Assembly (NCBI RefSeq): GCF_003992595.1 | Contig: NZ_RZNA01000049.1 | Coordinates: forward strand, 62,001-126,000 | Direction: 5' to 3' | Length of the DNA: 64,000 nt | From: Flagellimonas oceanensis | GTDB taxonomy: Bacteria; Bacteroidota; Bacteroidia; Flavobacteriales; Flavobacteriaceae | Shown here: piece after piece, positions 39,929-49,020 of the stretch | How positions within the stretch are numbered: position 1 is the first letter of the stretch | Layout: each line of letters starts with the position of its first letter | The notes under the pieces: model-generated | What the model saw: only the letters and a program-made list of their open reading frames with translations | Databases searched by the model: none | What the model was told of the DNA's origin: nothing | Made by a program: the position numbers and the translations under genes

Positions 39929-40492
39929 TTGGGCAAGAGCAAGGTAGTTATAACAGGAGCCCCTGGAACAGGGAAAACATCCATCGTAAATGGATTGGAG
40001 AGCAAGGGTTTCCATTGCTTTCATGAGATTATTAGGGACATGACCTCCAAAGCAAAAGAACAAGGTCAGTCCGAGGAGTATATTTCCAACCCGCTTGTAT
40101 TTGTTGACGATGCACTGCAGTTCAACAAAGACTTGCTGGAGGGTAGGACATCCCACTACAGGGAATCGCTAAGCCTGAATGCTCCAATAAGCTTTTTTGA
40201 CCGTGGCATACCGGATGTATTGGCCTATATGGACTTTTTTGGTCAGGAGTACGACGATTTTTTTACTTCGCATTGCGAAAACCATAGATACGATTCAGTT
40301 TTCATTGTTCCACCTTGGAGAGAGATCTATGTTTCCGATAACGAACGAATGGAAACCTTTGAAGAAGCAGAGAGCATTCATCATTCCTTGATGAAAATCT
40401 ATACACAATTTGGCTATGACCCCATCGAAGTGCCAAAAGATGCAGTCCTAAATCGGATTGACTTTATTTTGGAAACACTTAAAAAACAATAG
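39929..40492 (+). CDS. AAA/P-loop ATP-binding protein
   Basis: VVITGAPGTGKTSIVNGL Walker A; likely TTG start at 39929 because the upstream ORF part overlaps DUF493. Confidence 0.8.
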   Translation: MGKSKVVITGAPGTGKTSIVNGLESKGFHCFHEIIRDMTSKAKEQGQSEEYISNPLVFVDDALQFNKDLLEGRTSHYRESLSLNAPISFFDRGIPDVLAYMDFFGQEYDDFFTSHCENHRYDSVFIVPPWREIYVSDNERMETFEEAESIHHSLMKIYTQFGYDPIEVPKDAVLNRIDFILETLKKQ

Positions 40493-42384
40493 TGCATAAG
40501 GACACCACAAGTATTTTAAAACAATTTTGGGGGTATGATGATTTCAGGGGTTCCCAAAAGCAAATCATCAATACAGTTCTTTCCGGACAAGATGTGCTGG
40601 CCCTGATGCCCACTGGTGGAGGTAAATCCGTTTGTTATCAAGTGCCTTCGCTGGCCATGGAGGGCATCTGCATTGTAGTATCACCTTTGGTGGCACTCAT
40701 CCAAGACCAAGTAGCGCAATTAGAAAAGCGAGGTATCAAGGCCATTGCTTTAACGGGAGGGATTCCACCCAGCGAGCTGAACGATCTATTGGACAATTGC
40801 CTGTATGGCAACTATAAATTTTTATACCTGTCCCCAGAACGCTTGCAACAAACCATTGTTAGGGAGCGAATCCAACAAATGAACGTGAACCTTATCGCTA
40901 TAGATGAGGCCCACTGTATATCACAATGGGGAAACGATTTTAGACCAGCTTATTTGGAATGTTCCGTTTTAAAGGAGCTTGTGCCCAATACCCCGATGAT
41001 TGCTCTAACCGCAACAGCCACACCAAGAGTTGTAGATGATATTGTGGAGAATTTGGAATTGGAAAATGTCACAGTGTTCAAAGATTCCTTCTCTCGCTCC
41101 AATATCAATTTTAAAGTAAAGCGTTCCGAGGACAAGCTATACCAGCTTAAAAAGTATATGGAGAAAATTCCCGGAAGTGCCATTGTGTATGTACGCTCTA
41201 GAAAGATGTCCATTTCGCTGGCCAACTTTTTGATCAAGAAAGGCATCTCAGCTTCTTTTTTTCACGGAGGCATCCCTAAATCGGACAAAGAAGAAAAACT
41301 CAATCTTTGGTTAAACGGAAAAGTAAGGGTGATGGTCGCTACCAATGCGTTTGGTATGGGCGTGGACAAACCGGATGTCCGGTTAGTGGTTCACTACCAA
41401 ATACCCGATAGTTTGGAAAGTTATTTTCAAGAGGCAGGAAGAGCTGGACGTGACGGAGAACCCTCCACGGCAATCATCATAACTTCCAACGAAGACGAGG
41501 ATAAGGCCAAGCAACAGTTTTTATCCACATTGCCAGATGTGGCTTTCGTGAAACAGGTCTATTCCAAGCTCAACAATTACTTTCAGATTTCCTATGGCGA
41601 GCTTATCTCCGAACCTTTGGCTTTCAAATTCAACGAGTTTTGTAAACGATACGAATTCAATCCGAACATGACCTTTAATGCCATCCGCATTCTAGATCAG
41701 AATTCCGTGCTGTCGCTTGCGGAGAATTTCAAGGAAAAAACCACCCTTCAATTTGTGGCTTCCAAAACCGAGATTTTTAATTATCTGGATAAAAACAAAA
41801 AAACCGCACCTATCATCCAAACGATTTTACGGACCTACGGAGGCATTACCGATTACGAGACCAAAATCAACTTGTATATGCTCTCCCAAAAAACAGGTAC
41901 AAGTGAAGAACGGTTAAAACAAATACTGCAGCAACTGGCGGATGATAACATCGCGGCGTACGAAAACAATACTTCCGATCTGGAAATCACTTTTTTGGTG
42001 CCCCGTGAAGATAATCATACCATTAACTTGTTCGCCAAAAAAATCAAGGGTTTTAATCAGGTGAAAGAAAACAATATGGCCGCTATGTTGGGCTACATTT
42101 CCAATAAAAAGTTATGCCGTAGTGTTTACCTGCTGAATTATTTTGGGGAAAAGACTGCGGAAAAGTGCGGTACATGCGATATTTGTACCAAGAAAAAAGT
42201 ACTGGCCTCTCCACACGACCTGGAGCAAAGGGTCTTGGAGCTTTTGGACATTCGCCCACATACTTCCCGACAATTGGAGAAAGAAACGGGCATCAATGAA
42301 AAGGAACTTTTAAAAACACTGGAAAGACTACTGGAAGATGAGTTGGTCTCCCTAAACTTTAAAAATGAGTACATCAAAACATAA
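40492..42384 (+). CDS. recQ: RecQ family ATP-dependent DNA helicase
   Basis: ALMPTGGGKSVCYQVP, DEAHCISQWGNDFRP, GRAGRDGEPS; GTG start. Confidence 0.95.
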   Translation: MHKDTTSILKQFWGYDDFRGSQKQIINTVLSGQDVLALMPTGGGKSVCYQVPSLAMEGICIVVSPLVALIQDQVAQLEKRGIKAIALTGGIPPSELNDLLDNCLYGNYKFLYLSPERLQQTIVRERIQQMNVNLIAIDEAHCISQWGNDFRPAYLECSVLKELVPNTPMIALTATATPRVVDDIVENLELENVTVFKDSFSRSNINFKVKRSEDKLYQLKKYMEKIPGSAIVYVRSRKMSISLANFLIKKGISASFFHGGIPKSDKEEKLNLWLNGKVRVMVATNAFGMGVDKPDVRLVVHYQIPDSLESYFQEAGRAGRDGEPSTAIIITSNEDEDKAKQQFLSTLPDVAFVKQVYSKLNNYFQISYGELISEPLAFKFNEFCKRYEFNPNMTFNAIRILDQNSVLSLAENFKEKTTLQFVASKTEIFNYLDKNKKTAPIIQTILRTYGGITDYETKINLYMLSQKTGTSEERLKQILQQLADDNIAAYENNTSDLEITFLVPREDNHTINLFAKKIKGFNQVKENNMAAMLGYISNKKLCRSVYLLNYFGEKTAEKCGTCDICTKKKVLASPHDLEQRVLELLDIRPHTSRQLEKETGINEKELLKTLERLLEDELVSLNFKNEYIKT

Positions 42385-43327
42385 TCCCCTTCGTATTGTT
42401 TTTATGGGCACCCCGGATTTTGCCGTGGGCAGTCTCGAACAGCTTATAAAAGCTGATTTTAATGTAGTCGGTGTCGTTACCGCGCCGGACAGACCTGCAG
42501 GTCGTGGGCGTAAGGTGCAAGAATCGGCCGTAAAACAATGTGCTACAAAACATAACTTAAAGGTATTACAGCCCACTAATTTAAAAGACAAAGCTTTTTT
42601 GGAGGAGCTCAAAAGTCTTGATGCCAATTTACAGGTGGTGGTCGCCTTTAGAATGCTACCCAAAGCGGTTTGGCAAATGCCCGAACACGGCACCTTTAAT
42701 CTACATGCTTCCCTCCTGCCCCAATATCGTGGTGCGGCACCCATCAACTGGGCCATAATCAATGGGGAAACGGAAACGGGCGTGACTACATTTTTTATTG
42801 ATGAAAAAATAGATACGGGCAGTGTCATACTTCAAAAAACAACATCGATATTACCTGATGATAACGTAGGGACTTTACACGATAGATTGATGGAACTGGG
42901 TTCCCATTTGGTTGTGGAGACCTGTAAACAAATTGAGGCGGGAACGGTCAAAAGGCAAAAGCAAGACGAAAGTGCAGCACTTAAACCCGCTCCAAAAATC
43001 CATAAGGAGACTTGCCGCATTGATTGGGAAGCATCCATGGAAGATATTTACAATCATATTAGAGGATTGAGCCCTTACCCAGGTGCATGGACGGAATTGG
43101 TGAACGGAGATAAAGCCGAAGCCATGAAAATCTTTACAACCGAAATGGAGCAGGCTGACCATAACTACGAGATCGGTAAACTGATTGCAGAAAAAAAATC
43201 ATTGAAGGTAGCTGTCCAAAATGGGTATATTTCTCTTTTGGAATTACAGTTGCCAGGGAAGCGAAGAATGCAGTTCAACGAGGTTTTGAATGGGCTAAAT
43301 CTGGAAAACAAGGCACATCTTCGCTAA
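42365..43327 (+). CDS. fmt: methionyl-tRNA formyltransferase
   Basis: RIVFMGTPDFAVGSLEQL; FNLHASLLPQYRGAAPINWAIINGETETGVT. Confidence 0.95.
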   Translation: MSTSKHNPLRIVFMGTPDFAVGSLEQLIKADFNVVGVVTAPDRPAGRGRKVQESAVKQCATKHNLKVLQPTNLKDKAFLEELKSLDANLQVVVAFRMLPKAVWQMPEHGTFNLHASLLPQYRGAAPINWAIINGETETGVTTFFIDEKIDTGSVILQKTTSILPDDNVGTLHDRLMELGSHLVVETCKQIEAGTVKRQKQDESAALKPAPKIHKETCRIDWEASMEDIYNHIRGLSPYPGAWTELVNGDKAEAMKIFTTEMEQADHNYEIGKLIAEKKSLKVAVQNGYISLLELQLPGKRRMQFNEVLNGLNLENKAHLR

Positions 43328-43429
43328 AGCCTTGCTATGATTGGGCTGCGAAAAGTTGTCATTTTTTTCCGACTTTATCAACAAACGTTTCAAGTTATCA
43401 ACAAAAACCCCGATTTCCCTTGGTTTTAC

Positions 43430-43459
43430 TTGCGTGAGTTGCAAATCCATATAAATTTG
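43430..43459 (+). promoter_or_regulatory. sigma-A promoter of HU gene (TTG-N19-TAAATTTG)
   Basis: TTG 43430-43432, N19, TAAATTTG 43452-43459; ATG at 43504. Confidence 0.7.
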
Positions 43460-43503
43460 TTCAGCATTAAAATTATATTAACAACAATTAATTTAATTCC
43501 ATT

Positions 43504-43776
43504 ATGAACAAAACAGAATTAATCGATGCTATGGCAGCTGATGCTGGCATCACTAAAGCAGCAGCAAAAAAAGCATTGGAATCTTTCTTGGGAAATGTAG
43601 AGGGAACGCTTAAAAAAGGAGACAGAGTTTCCTTGGTAGGTTTTGGTTCTTGGTCAGTTTCTAAAAGAAGCGCTAGAGAAGGTAGAAATCCACAAACTGG
43701 AGCTACTATTAAGATTGCCGCTAAGAACGTTGTAAAGTTCAAAGCAGGTGCTGAATTGAGCGGTGCAGTAAACTAA
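43504..43776 (+). CDS. HU family DNA-binding protein
   Basis: MNKTELIDAMAADAGITKAAAKKALESFLG; GRNPQTGATIKI. Confidence 0.96.
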   Translation: MNKTELIDAMAADAGITKAAAKKALESFLGNVEGTLKKGDRVSLVGFGSWSVSKRSAREGRNPQTGATIKIAAKNVVKFKAGAELSGAVN

Positions 43777-43800
43777 TCAATTATTTATTTAATATACGAA

Positions 43801-43827
43801 AGCACTCCTTTTTGGGGTGCTTTTTTA
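43801..43827 (+). terminator. Rho-independent terminator of HU gene
   Basis: AGCACTCCTTTTTGGGGTGCTTTTTT. Confidence 0.85.
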
Positions 43828-43897
43828 GTTTATATGCATCTTGTTTTTTTGCATATTTTGAATATTATGTTAAATTTAAGTACAAGAAGAAATGTAA

Positions 43898-44458
43898 ATG
43901 GTAAGCCAAAAGCCTAAAAAAGGGAATTTACTTGTTGCGGAACCTTCACTTACCGGTGATGTTTCTTTCAACAGGTCCGTTGTACTTATAGCAGAACACA
44001 ATCACGAAGGTTCAGTGGGCTTTATTTTAAATAAACCTCTTGATTATACCATTTGCGACCTGGTTTCCGATATTACCATTCCTTTTCAAGTTTTCAATGG
44101 TGGCCCGGTGGAGCAAGACAATCTCTATTTCATACACAAGGTCCCTGAACTCATTGAAAACAGCATTGAGATTTCCGATGGTATTTTTTGGGGCGGCAAT
44201 TTTGAAATGACTGTGGAACTCATCAACAGTGGAACCATAACAGAACAAGATATTCGCTTTTTCTTAGGATATTCCGGATGGGGAACCAGCCAGCTGGACC
44301 AAGAACTTTCATCAAAATCTTGGGTAGTGGTACCCAACGAATATGAAAGCAGTATTCTTGAAAAAGCCGCCAATGCCTTTTGGAAAGAAAAAATGGTGGA
44401 ATTGGGCGGGGACTATCTACTCTGGTCCAATGCTCCCGAAAATCCTTCGCTCAATTAA
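43898..44458 (+). CDS. YqgE/AlgH family protein
   Basis: KGNLLVAEPSLTGDVSFNRSVVLI; GPVEQDNLYFIH; GYSGWGTSQLDQEL. Confidence 0.93.
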   Translation: MVSQKPKKGNLLVAEPSLTGDVSFNRSVVLIAEHNHEGSVGFILNKPLDYTICDLVSDITIPFQVFNGGPVEQDNLYFIHKVPELIENSIEISDGIFWGGNFEMTVELINSGTITEQDIRFFLGYSGWGTSQLDQELSSKSWVVVPNEYESSILEKAANAFWKEKMVELGGDYLLWSNAPENPSLN

Positions 44459-45300
44459 CCGATTCGGGCTTTGGCATTCAATTTGCCCACCAAGCTCTTC
44501 GCTACTTTGGATTCATACTCTTTTTTCCTGTACTTGCTGATAGGCTTAATACCTACGATGGAGTTGGTAATGAACAGTTCATCCACTTTTTGAAGTTCAA
44601 AAGGAGAAATGGAGTCCTCCACCAAATCGTACTCTTCAGAACCGGCAATGATTTTCATAAGGTTTTTACGGATGATGCCATCCAAACAACCATCACTCAG
44701 GGGAGGGGTTTTTATTTCGTTGCCCTTCACTAAAAACAGGTTTCCGTTAATGGCCTCCACTACTTTTTTGTCGGTATTTACCAATAAACAGTTGGCATAG
44801 CCATTTTCTTCGGCATATACCCCAGCGACCACATTCAATATTTTATTGGTGGATTTTAAGTTGGAAAGCATATCCTTGTTCACATAATAGTCCTTGAACA
44901 ATTCCACTTCGTAATCCCCATCGTCAAGAATGAAAAAAGGAGATTCCATATCGCGCGTTTCAATCACGTAGGATACATCGTTGGTACTTGGGGTATACAG
45001 TCCGCCCTCGTTCCTAAATACGGTCAAACGCACTCGAACTGCTCCACTTTCCTGATTCTTGGAGCTAATGGTCTTCTTTATCTCCTCTTCCAGAAATTCC
45101 AAGGTAAACTCCATGGGGATTTCCATCCGTAGAATACGCATGGATGCCATTAACCTAAAGTAGTGGTCTTCCCAAAAAAATAGGGTTCCATTTACATAAC
45201 GAACCGTCTCAAAAAGAGCGTCGCCATACTTGAACGCCCTGTTGTTTTGTGTAAAAATCGCTTTATCCGCTGCTAAAAGCTCTCCATTGTAATTGACCAT
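44455..45300 (-). CDS. class IV aminotransferase (PabC/BCAT-like)
   Basis: MVNYNGELLAADKAIFTQNNRAFKYGDALFETVR; LKSTNKILNV. Confidence 0.9.
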   Translation of the reverse strand: MVNYNGELLAADKAIFTQNNRAFKYGDALFETVRYVNGTLFFWEDHYFRLMASMRILRMEIPMEFTLEFLEEEIKKTISSKNQESGAVRVRLTVFRNEGGLYTPSTNDVSYVIETRDMESPFFILDDGDYEVELFKDYYVNKDMLSNLKSTNKILNVVAGVYAEENGYANCLLVNTDKKVVEAINGNLFLVKGNEIKTPPLSDGCLDGIIRKNLMKIIAGSEEYDLVEDSISPFELQKVDELFITNSIVGIKPISKYRKKEYESKVAKSLVGKLNAKARIG

Positions 45301-45326
45301 AAAAAAGTCCCGATTTAAATCGGGAC
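45301..45326 (-). terminator. perfect 20 bp palindromic hairpin plus T6 ending at the next start codon
   Basis: Minus strand GTCCCGATTTAAATCGGGACTTTTTT then ATG. Confidence 0.7.
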
Positions 45327-45334
45327 CAAAGATA
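45327..45334 (-). promoter_or_regulatory. -7 element TATCTTTG upstream of the aminotransferase
   Basis: Perfect TAnnTTTG on the minus strand immediately before the hairpin; no clear -33. Confidence 0.4.
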
Positions 45335-45354
45335 CGGTTTACTTAAGAATCAGA

Positions 45355-45738
45355 CTAGGTTGAACCCAGAACCTGTTTAAGGTCGGAAACTTGGATTTCC
45401 CAAAGCATTTTTGCCTCGTCCACCTCGTCATCTTCCGCAAAATCTGTTATAAAAAGAGAAACATCTTTGGTTATTTCGTCAACTATAATGCGCATTTCAA
45501 AAAAGGAACCATCTTCGTTTTCCTCCCATGCCAATTTTACAAATTCCTCACTTTTTCGCTTGAGCAGCTTAGCTCTCTCTTCTGCACCATCCCATATAAA
45601 TGTAAAAATCTCTCCACGGGAATTAACGTTGTCGGCATACCATTCAGATAGTCCCGAGGGAGTGGAAATATATTGGTAAAGCAACTGAGGCGACGCCTGG
45701 ATCACAAACTCCAGTTCAAATTTAACCTTATCACTCAT
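45355..45738 (-). CDS. START-like/AHSA1-type domain protein
   Basis: MSDKVKFELEFVIQASPQLLYQYISTPSGLSEWYADNV. Confidence 0.85.
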   Translation of the reverse strand: MSDKVKFELEFVIQASPQLLYQYISTPSGLSEWYADNVNSRGEIFTFIWDGAEERAKLLKRKSEEFVKLAWEENEDGSFFEMRIIVDEITKDVSLFITDFAEDDEVDEAKMLWEIQVSDLKQVLGST

Positions 45739-45823
45739 TGTCGTGTTCTTTAAATCGTTTTTCAACTTTAGTATAGTTTGGGAAGATATAAAAATAAATA
45801 TCAAATAATAAATTAATCATGAA

Positions 45824-45856
45824 TTTTGATTCAGCGAAAATTTAAACATATATTTG
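45824..45856 (+). promoter_or_regulatory. sigma-A promoter of tRNA-Met (TTTTG-N20-TATATTTG)
   Basis: TTTTG 45824-45828, N20, TATATTTG 45849-45856; tRNA begins at 45877. Confidence 0.7.
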
Positions 45857-45876
45857 CACCCGCTTAGCGCAATCAC

Positions 45877-45950
45877 GGCGAGGTAGCTCAGCTGGTTAGA
45901 GCGTCGGATTCATAACCCGGAGGCCGGGGGTTCAAGTCCCCCTCTCGCTA
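45877..45950 (+). tRNA. tRNA-Met (CAT)
   Basis: GGCGAGGTAGCTCAGCTGGTTAGAGCGTCGGATTCATAACCCGGAGGCCGGGGGTTCAAGTCCCCCTCTCGCTA. Confidence 0.93.
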
Positions 45951-45958
45951 CAAAAACA

Positions 45959-46000
45959 AAGTCATTTAACTGTTTTTCAGCTGAATGGCTTTTTTGTTTT
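45959..46000 (+). terminator. terminator after tRNA-Met
   Basis: AAGTCATT...AATGGCTT stem followed by a T-rich run. Confidence 0.65.
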
Positions 46001-46046
46001 TTCCGTATTTTTTTTCCTAACTTAAAGACTTTAAACCAACCTTCGA

Positions 46047-46235
46047 ATGAATTACTTTAAAAAGTTAGGAACTGCCAATTTATTGATGTTGATTCTTTGC
46101 GCATTGATCATTCTTGTGGCAGAATATTTATTTCTTAACGGGGATACCGAACACGGCCTGTTTGTGGGGCTATGGGCACCTACTCTTCTAGGTGTTATGA
46201 TTTACTTAAAGCTTGTGGACAATGACAGCAAATGA
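46047..46235 (+). CDS. 62 aa two-TM small membrane protein
   Basis: MNYFKKLGTANLLMLILCALIILVAEYLFLNGD...; good hydrophobic pattern. Confidence 0.7.
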   Translation: MNYFKKLGTANLLMLILCALIILVAEYLFLNGDTEHGLFVGLWAPTLLGVMIYLKLVDNDSK

Positions 46236-46332
46236 TATCGTTTTATGGTTTTCCATTGTAGTCATTGTACTGGTCGCCATTTGGGCCATACTTATGATTC
46301 GTGCCTACAATAAAGCAAGTAATAGAAAATAA
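46222..46332 (+). CDS. 36 aa single-TM small protein
   Basis: Not in ORF track: MTANDIVLWFSIVVIVLVAIWAILMIRAYNKASNRK; overlaps previous stop by 14 nt. Confidence 0.55.
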   Translation: MTANDIVLWFSIVVIVLVAIWAILMIRAYNKASNRK

Positions 46333-46417
46333 GTAGGTTTTACTATCCCATTCTTACTGGTCATTTTATGCCATTCGGTAAAAACATTATGGAATTTACC
46401 CGTATTTTTAAAGTACC

Positions 46418-48337
46418 ATGAAGAATACCATATCCGAACGCATTGCCGATTTTCTTAAAAATTACCCTCCGTTCAATGCGATGGAGGCCAAACAACTGGA
46501 GCAGTTATCCCTTGAGGTAATCATTATCCACAAGGAGACCAATACTCTTGTTTTTTCACAGAACGAGAGTCCACACGAAAACTTTTACGTGGTTAACAAA
46601 GGTGCTGTAGCCCTGTCGAAAGCAGGTTCCAGCCAAATTTTGGATATCTGTGATGAAGGGGATGTTTTTGGGCTCCGTCCCCTATTGGCCAACGAGAACT
46701 ACAAATTAGAGGCCAAAGCTTACGAAGAGACCATTCTCTACGCCATTCCCATCAAGGATTTTAAACCCTTGGCCTTGGAAAACAAACGCATCGGAAACTT
46801 TTTGATAGAAAGCTTTGCTTCCAATACCGGTAACCCATATTCCATTAAACACCGTGGCAAATTATATGGGGCCAGTAGCGATTCCAATCAATACTCCAGC
46901 GATAAGATTCTGGATCTACAGCCCATCAAATATTCCACGGACCTCATCACGTGTAAAGAAGGTACCAAAATAAAGACCATTGCCAATAAAATGACCAAGC
47001 ATAACGTAAGCTGTATTTTGGTTGAAAGGGATGGTCTTCCCGTAGGCATCATTACCGATAAGGATTTAAGGAAAAAAGTAGCCACAGGAGAGTTTCCCAT
47101 CACGGCAACGGCAAAAACCATTATGTCCTCGCCAATAATAACATACCCTAAGGAACTTACCTTGGCGCAATCACAAATGGCTATGATGAAAAGCAACATC
47201 AGTCATTTGATCCTTACCGAGGATGGAACCACGGATACCAAATCGTTAGGTATCCTGTCCAAGCACGATATTATGGTTGCCGTCGGAAACAATCCCGCTG
47301 TTTTACTACGGGCCATCAAAAGAGCTACGGATGCCAAACGATTACGAGGCATACGGCATGGCATCATGAATCTGCTGCAAGGATATCTAGACCAGAACAT
47401 CCCTTTGGGATTGGTTTCCAAAATTATTTCCGAATTGAATGACGCTTCCACAAAACAGGTCATTCAGCTTGCCTTGTCCAAAATGGAAGAAGAGCCCCCC
47501 GTACAGTTTACATGGCTCAGTATGGGCAGTCAAGGACGTGGCGAACAATTATTGAACACCGATCAGGACAACGCTATTATTTTTGAAGACGTATCCGATG
47601 AAAAATTAGAGGAAACCAGAGGCTATTTTTTAAAGTTGGGCGAACGAATTTCCAAAATGCTAAACACTATTGGGTTTGAATATTGTCCCGCTGATATGAT
47701 GGCATCCAACCGCTCCTGGTGTCACAGCTTGAGCGAGTGGAAACAAGTTACCGCCCACTGGATCCATAATCCTGGGCCTGATGAAATTTTACTGTCTTCC
47801 ATCTTTTTTGATTATAACGTTACGTATGGCGATAAATCGCTTGCGGATGAATTATCGCACAGCATTTTCGACCATGCCAACCATTATCCGCAATTCTTCA
47901 CGCATTTGGCGAGCGGCGCATTGCAAAATCCATCACCATCAGGCTTTTTCAGGGATTTTTTGGTGGAACAGGATGGGGAGCACAAAGACTTCTTTGATTT
48001 GAAGCTACGCGCCCTTATGCCCATTATCGATGCCGCACGGGTGCTAATTCTATCGCATTCCATCAAGTCCATCAACAATACAGCGGAGCGTTACGAAAAA
48101 TTGGCCGAGCTGGAACCCAATAACCGAGAACTTTATTTGGCATGCTCCTACGCAAGCAAAGCTTTGCTCAAGTTTAGAACCAGACAGGGGCTTTTGCACA
48201 ACGATTCGGGCAGGTATATTGCTTTGGACAAATTGAACAAGGAAGAAAAAATAAAACTGAAAAGGACCTTTAAAACCGTCAAGGAAATCCAATCTTTGAT
48301 TGAAGTTAGGTTCCAAGTTAAAAACCTGATGCGCTAA
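46418..48337 (+). CDS. cNMP-binding/CBS/DUF294 nucleotidyltransferase-like protein
   Basis: N-terminal cyclic-nucleotide-binding fold, tandem CBS, GSQGRGEQLLNTDQDNAIIFED nucleotidyltransferase motif. Confidence 0.92.
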   Translation: MKNTISERIADFLKNYPPFNAMEAKQLEQLSLEVIIIHKETNTLVFSQNESPHENFYVVNKGAVALSKAGSSQILDICDEGDVFGLRPLLANENYKLEAKAYEETILYAIPIKDFKPLALENKRIGNFLIESFASNTGNPYSIKHRGKLYGASSDSNQYSSDKILDLQPIKYSTDLITCKEGTKIKTIANKMTKHNVSCILVERDGLPVGIITDKDLRKKVATGEFPITATAKTIMSSPIITYPKELTLAQSQMAMMKSNISHLILTEDGTTDTKSLGILSKHDIMVAVGNNPAVLLRAIKRATDAKRLRGIRHGIMNLLQGYLDQNIPLGLVSKIISELNDASTKQVIQLALSKMEEEPPVQFTWLSMGSQGRGEQLLNTDQDNAIIFEDVSDEKLEETRGYFLKLGERISKMLNTIGFEYCPADMMASNRSWCHSLSEWKQVTAHWIHNPGPDEILLSSIFFDYNVTYGDKSLADELSHSIFDHANHYPQFFTHLASGALQNPSPSGFFRDFLVEQDGEHKDFFDLKLRALMPIIDAARVLILSHSIKSINNTAERYEKLAELEPNNRELYLACSYASKALLKFRTRQGLLHNDSGRYIALDKLNKEEKIKLKRTFKTVKEIQSLIEVRFQVKNLMR

Positions 48338-48987
48338 TGTGGCCTTTCTCCAAAAAAAAACCGTTGGAGCTTCCCGATTTTTGGTGGGCATACGAGGAGC
48401 ATTTCAAGGAAAAGCTTCCAGAAGATATCCGTGACAACACTTTTGTAGTGCTTGATACAGAAACCACGGGATTTAGCTTTACAAGAGACCGGATGTTGTG
48501 TATCGGGGCCTTAAAACTTTTGGATAACAATATCGTGGTAAAAGAGAGTTTTGAGGTGTATATTCAACAAGAGCACTACGATTCTGAAAGTGCAGAAATA
48601 CATGGGATTCTTAAGAAGAGTAAAAAAGAGAGCATCTCTGAGCTCGATGCCTTAAAACAATTTTTAGTGTATGCCAAGAACCATATTTTGGTAGGCCATC
48701 ATGTGATGTTCGACGTTAATATGATCAACGCTGCCTTGAAACGAAATGGACTTCCCAAATTAAAGAACAAGACGTTGGATACTGAATCACTCTACATCAG
48801 AACATTGTTAATATCCACCGTAGTTCAGAAAAAAGAGCGGTATTCCCTTGATGATCTCGCCAAAAAGTTCAGTATTTCCAGAAAGGACAGGCACACTGCC
48901 TTAGGCGATGCCTTTATTACCGCGATTGCCTTTCTACGGACCATAGAAAAACTGAAACCACAAAAATTAAAGGACCTCCTTGGGTAA
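48337..48987 (+). CDS. DEDDh 3'-5' exonuclease (DnaQ/PolC epsilon-like)
   Basis: VVLDTETTGFS, VGHHVMFDVNM, RHTALGDAFIT; TAATG overlap with DUF294 gene. Confidence 0.92.
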   Translation: MWPFSKKKPLELPDFWWAYEEHFKEKLPEDIRDNTFVVLDTETTGFSFTRDRMLCIGALKLLDNNIVVKESFEVYIQQEHYDSESAEIHGILKKSKKESISELDALKQFLVYAKNHILVGHHVMFDVNMINAALKRNGLPKLKNKTLDTESLYIRTLLISTVVQKKERYSLDDLAKKFSISRKDRHTALGDAFITAIAFLRTIEKLKPQKLKDLLG

Positions 48988-48997
48988 AGAGGTCCTT
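48970..48997. terminator. bidirectional terminator overlapping the exonuclease stop
   Basis: AAGGACCTC...GAGGTCCTT perfect 9 bp stem between convergent genes. Confidence 0.7.
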
Positions 48998-49020
48998 CTT
49001 AACTTATAAAACAAGTCTAT

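Noticed and set aside
39841-40005. N-terminal extension of the DUF493 ORF
   Set aside because: Overlaps the divergent ATPase coding start; the conserved start is MDKKNTEEF at 39840
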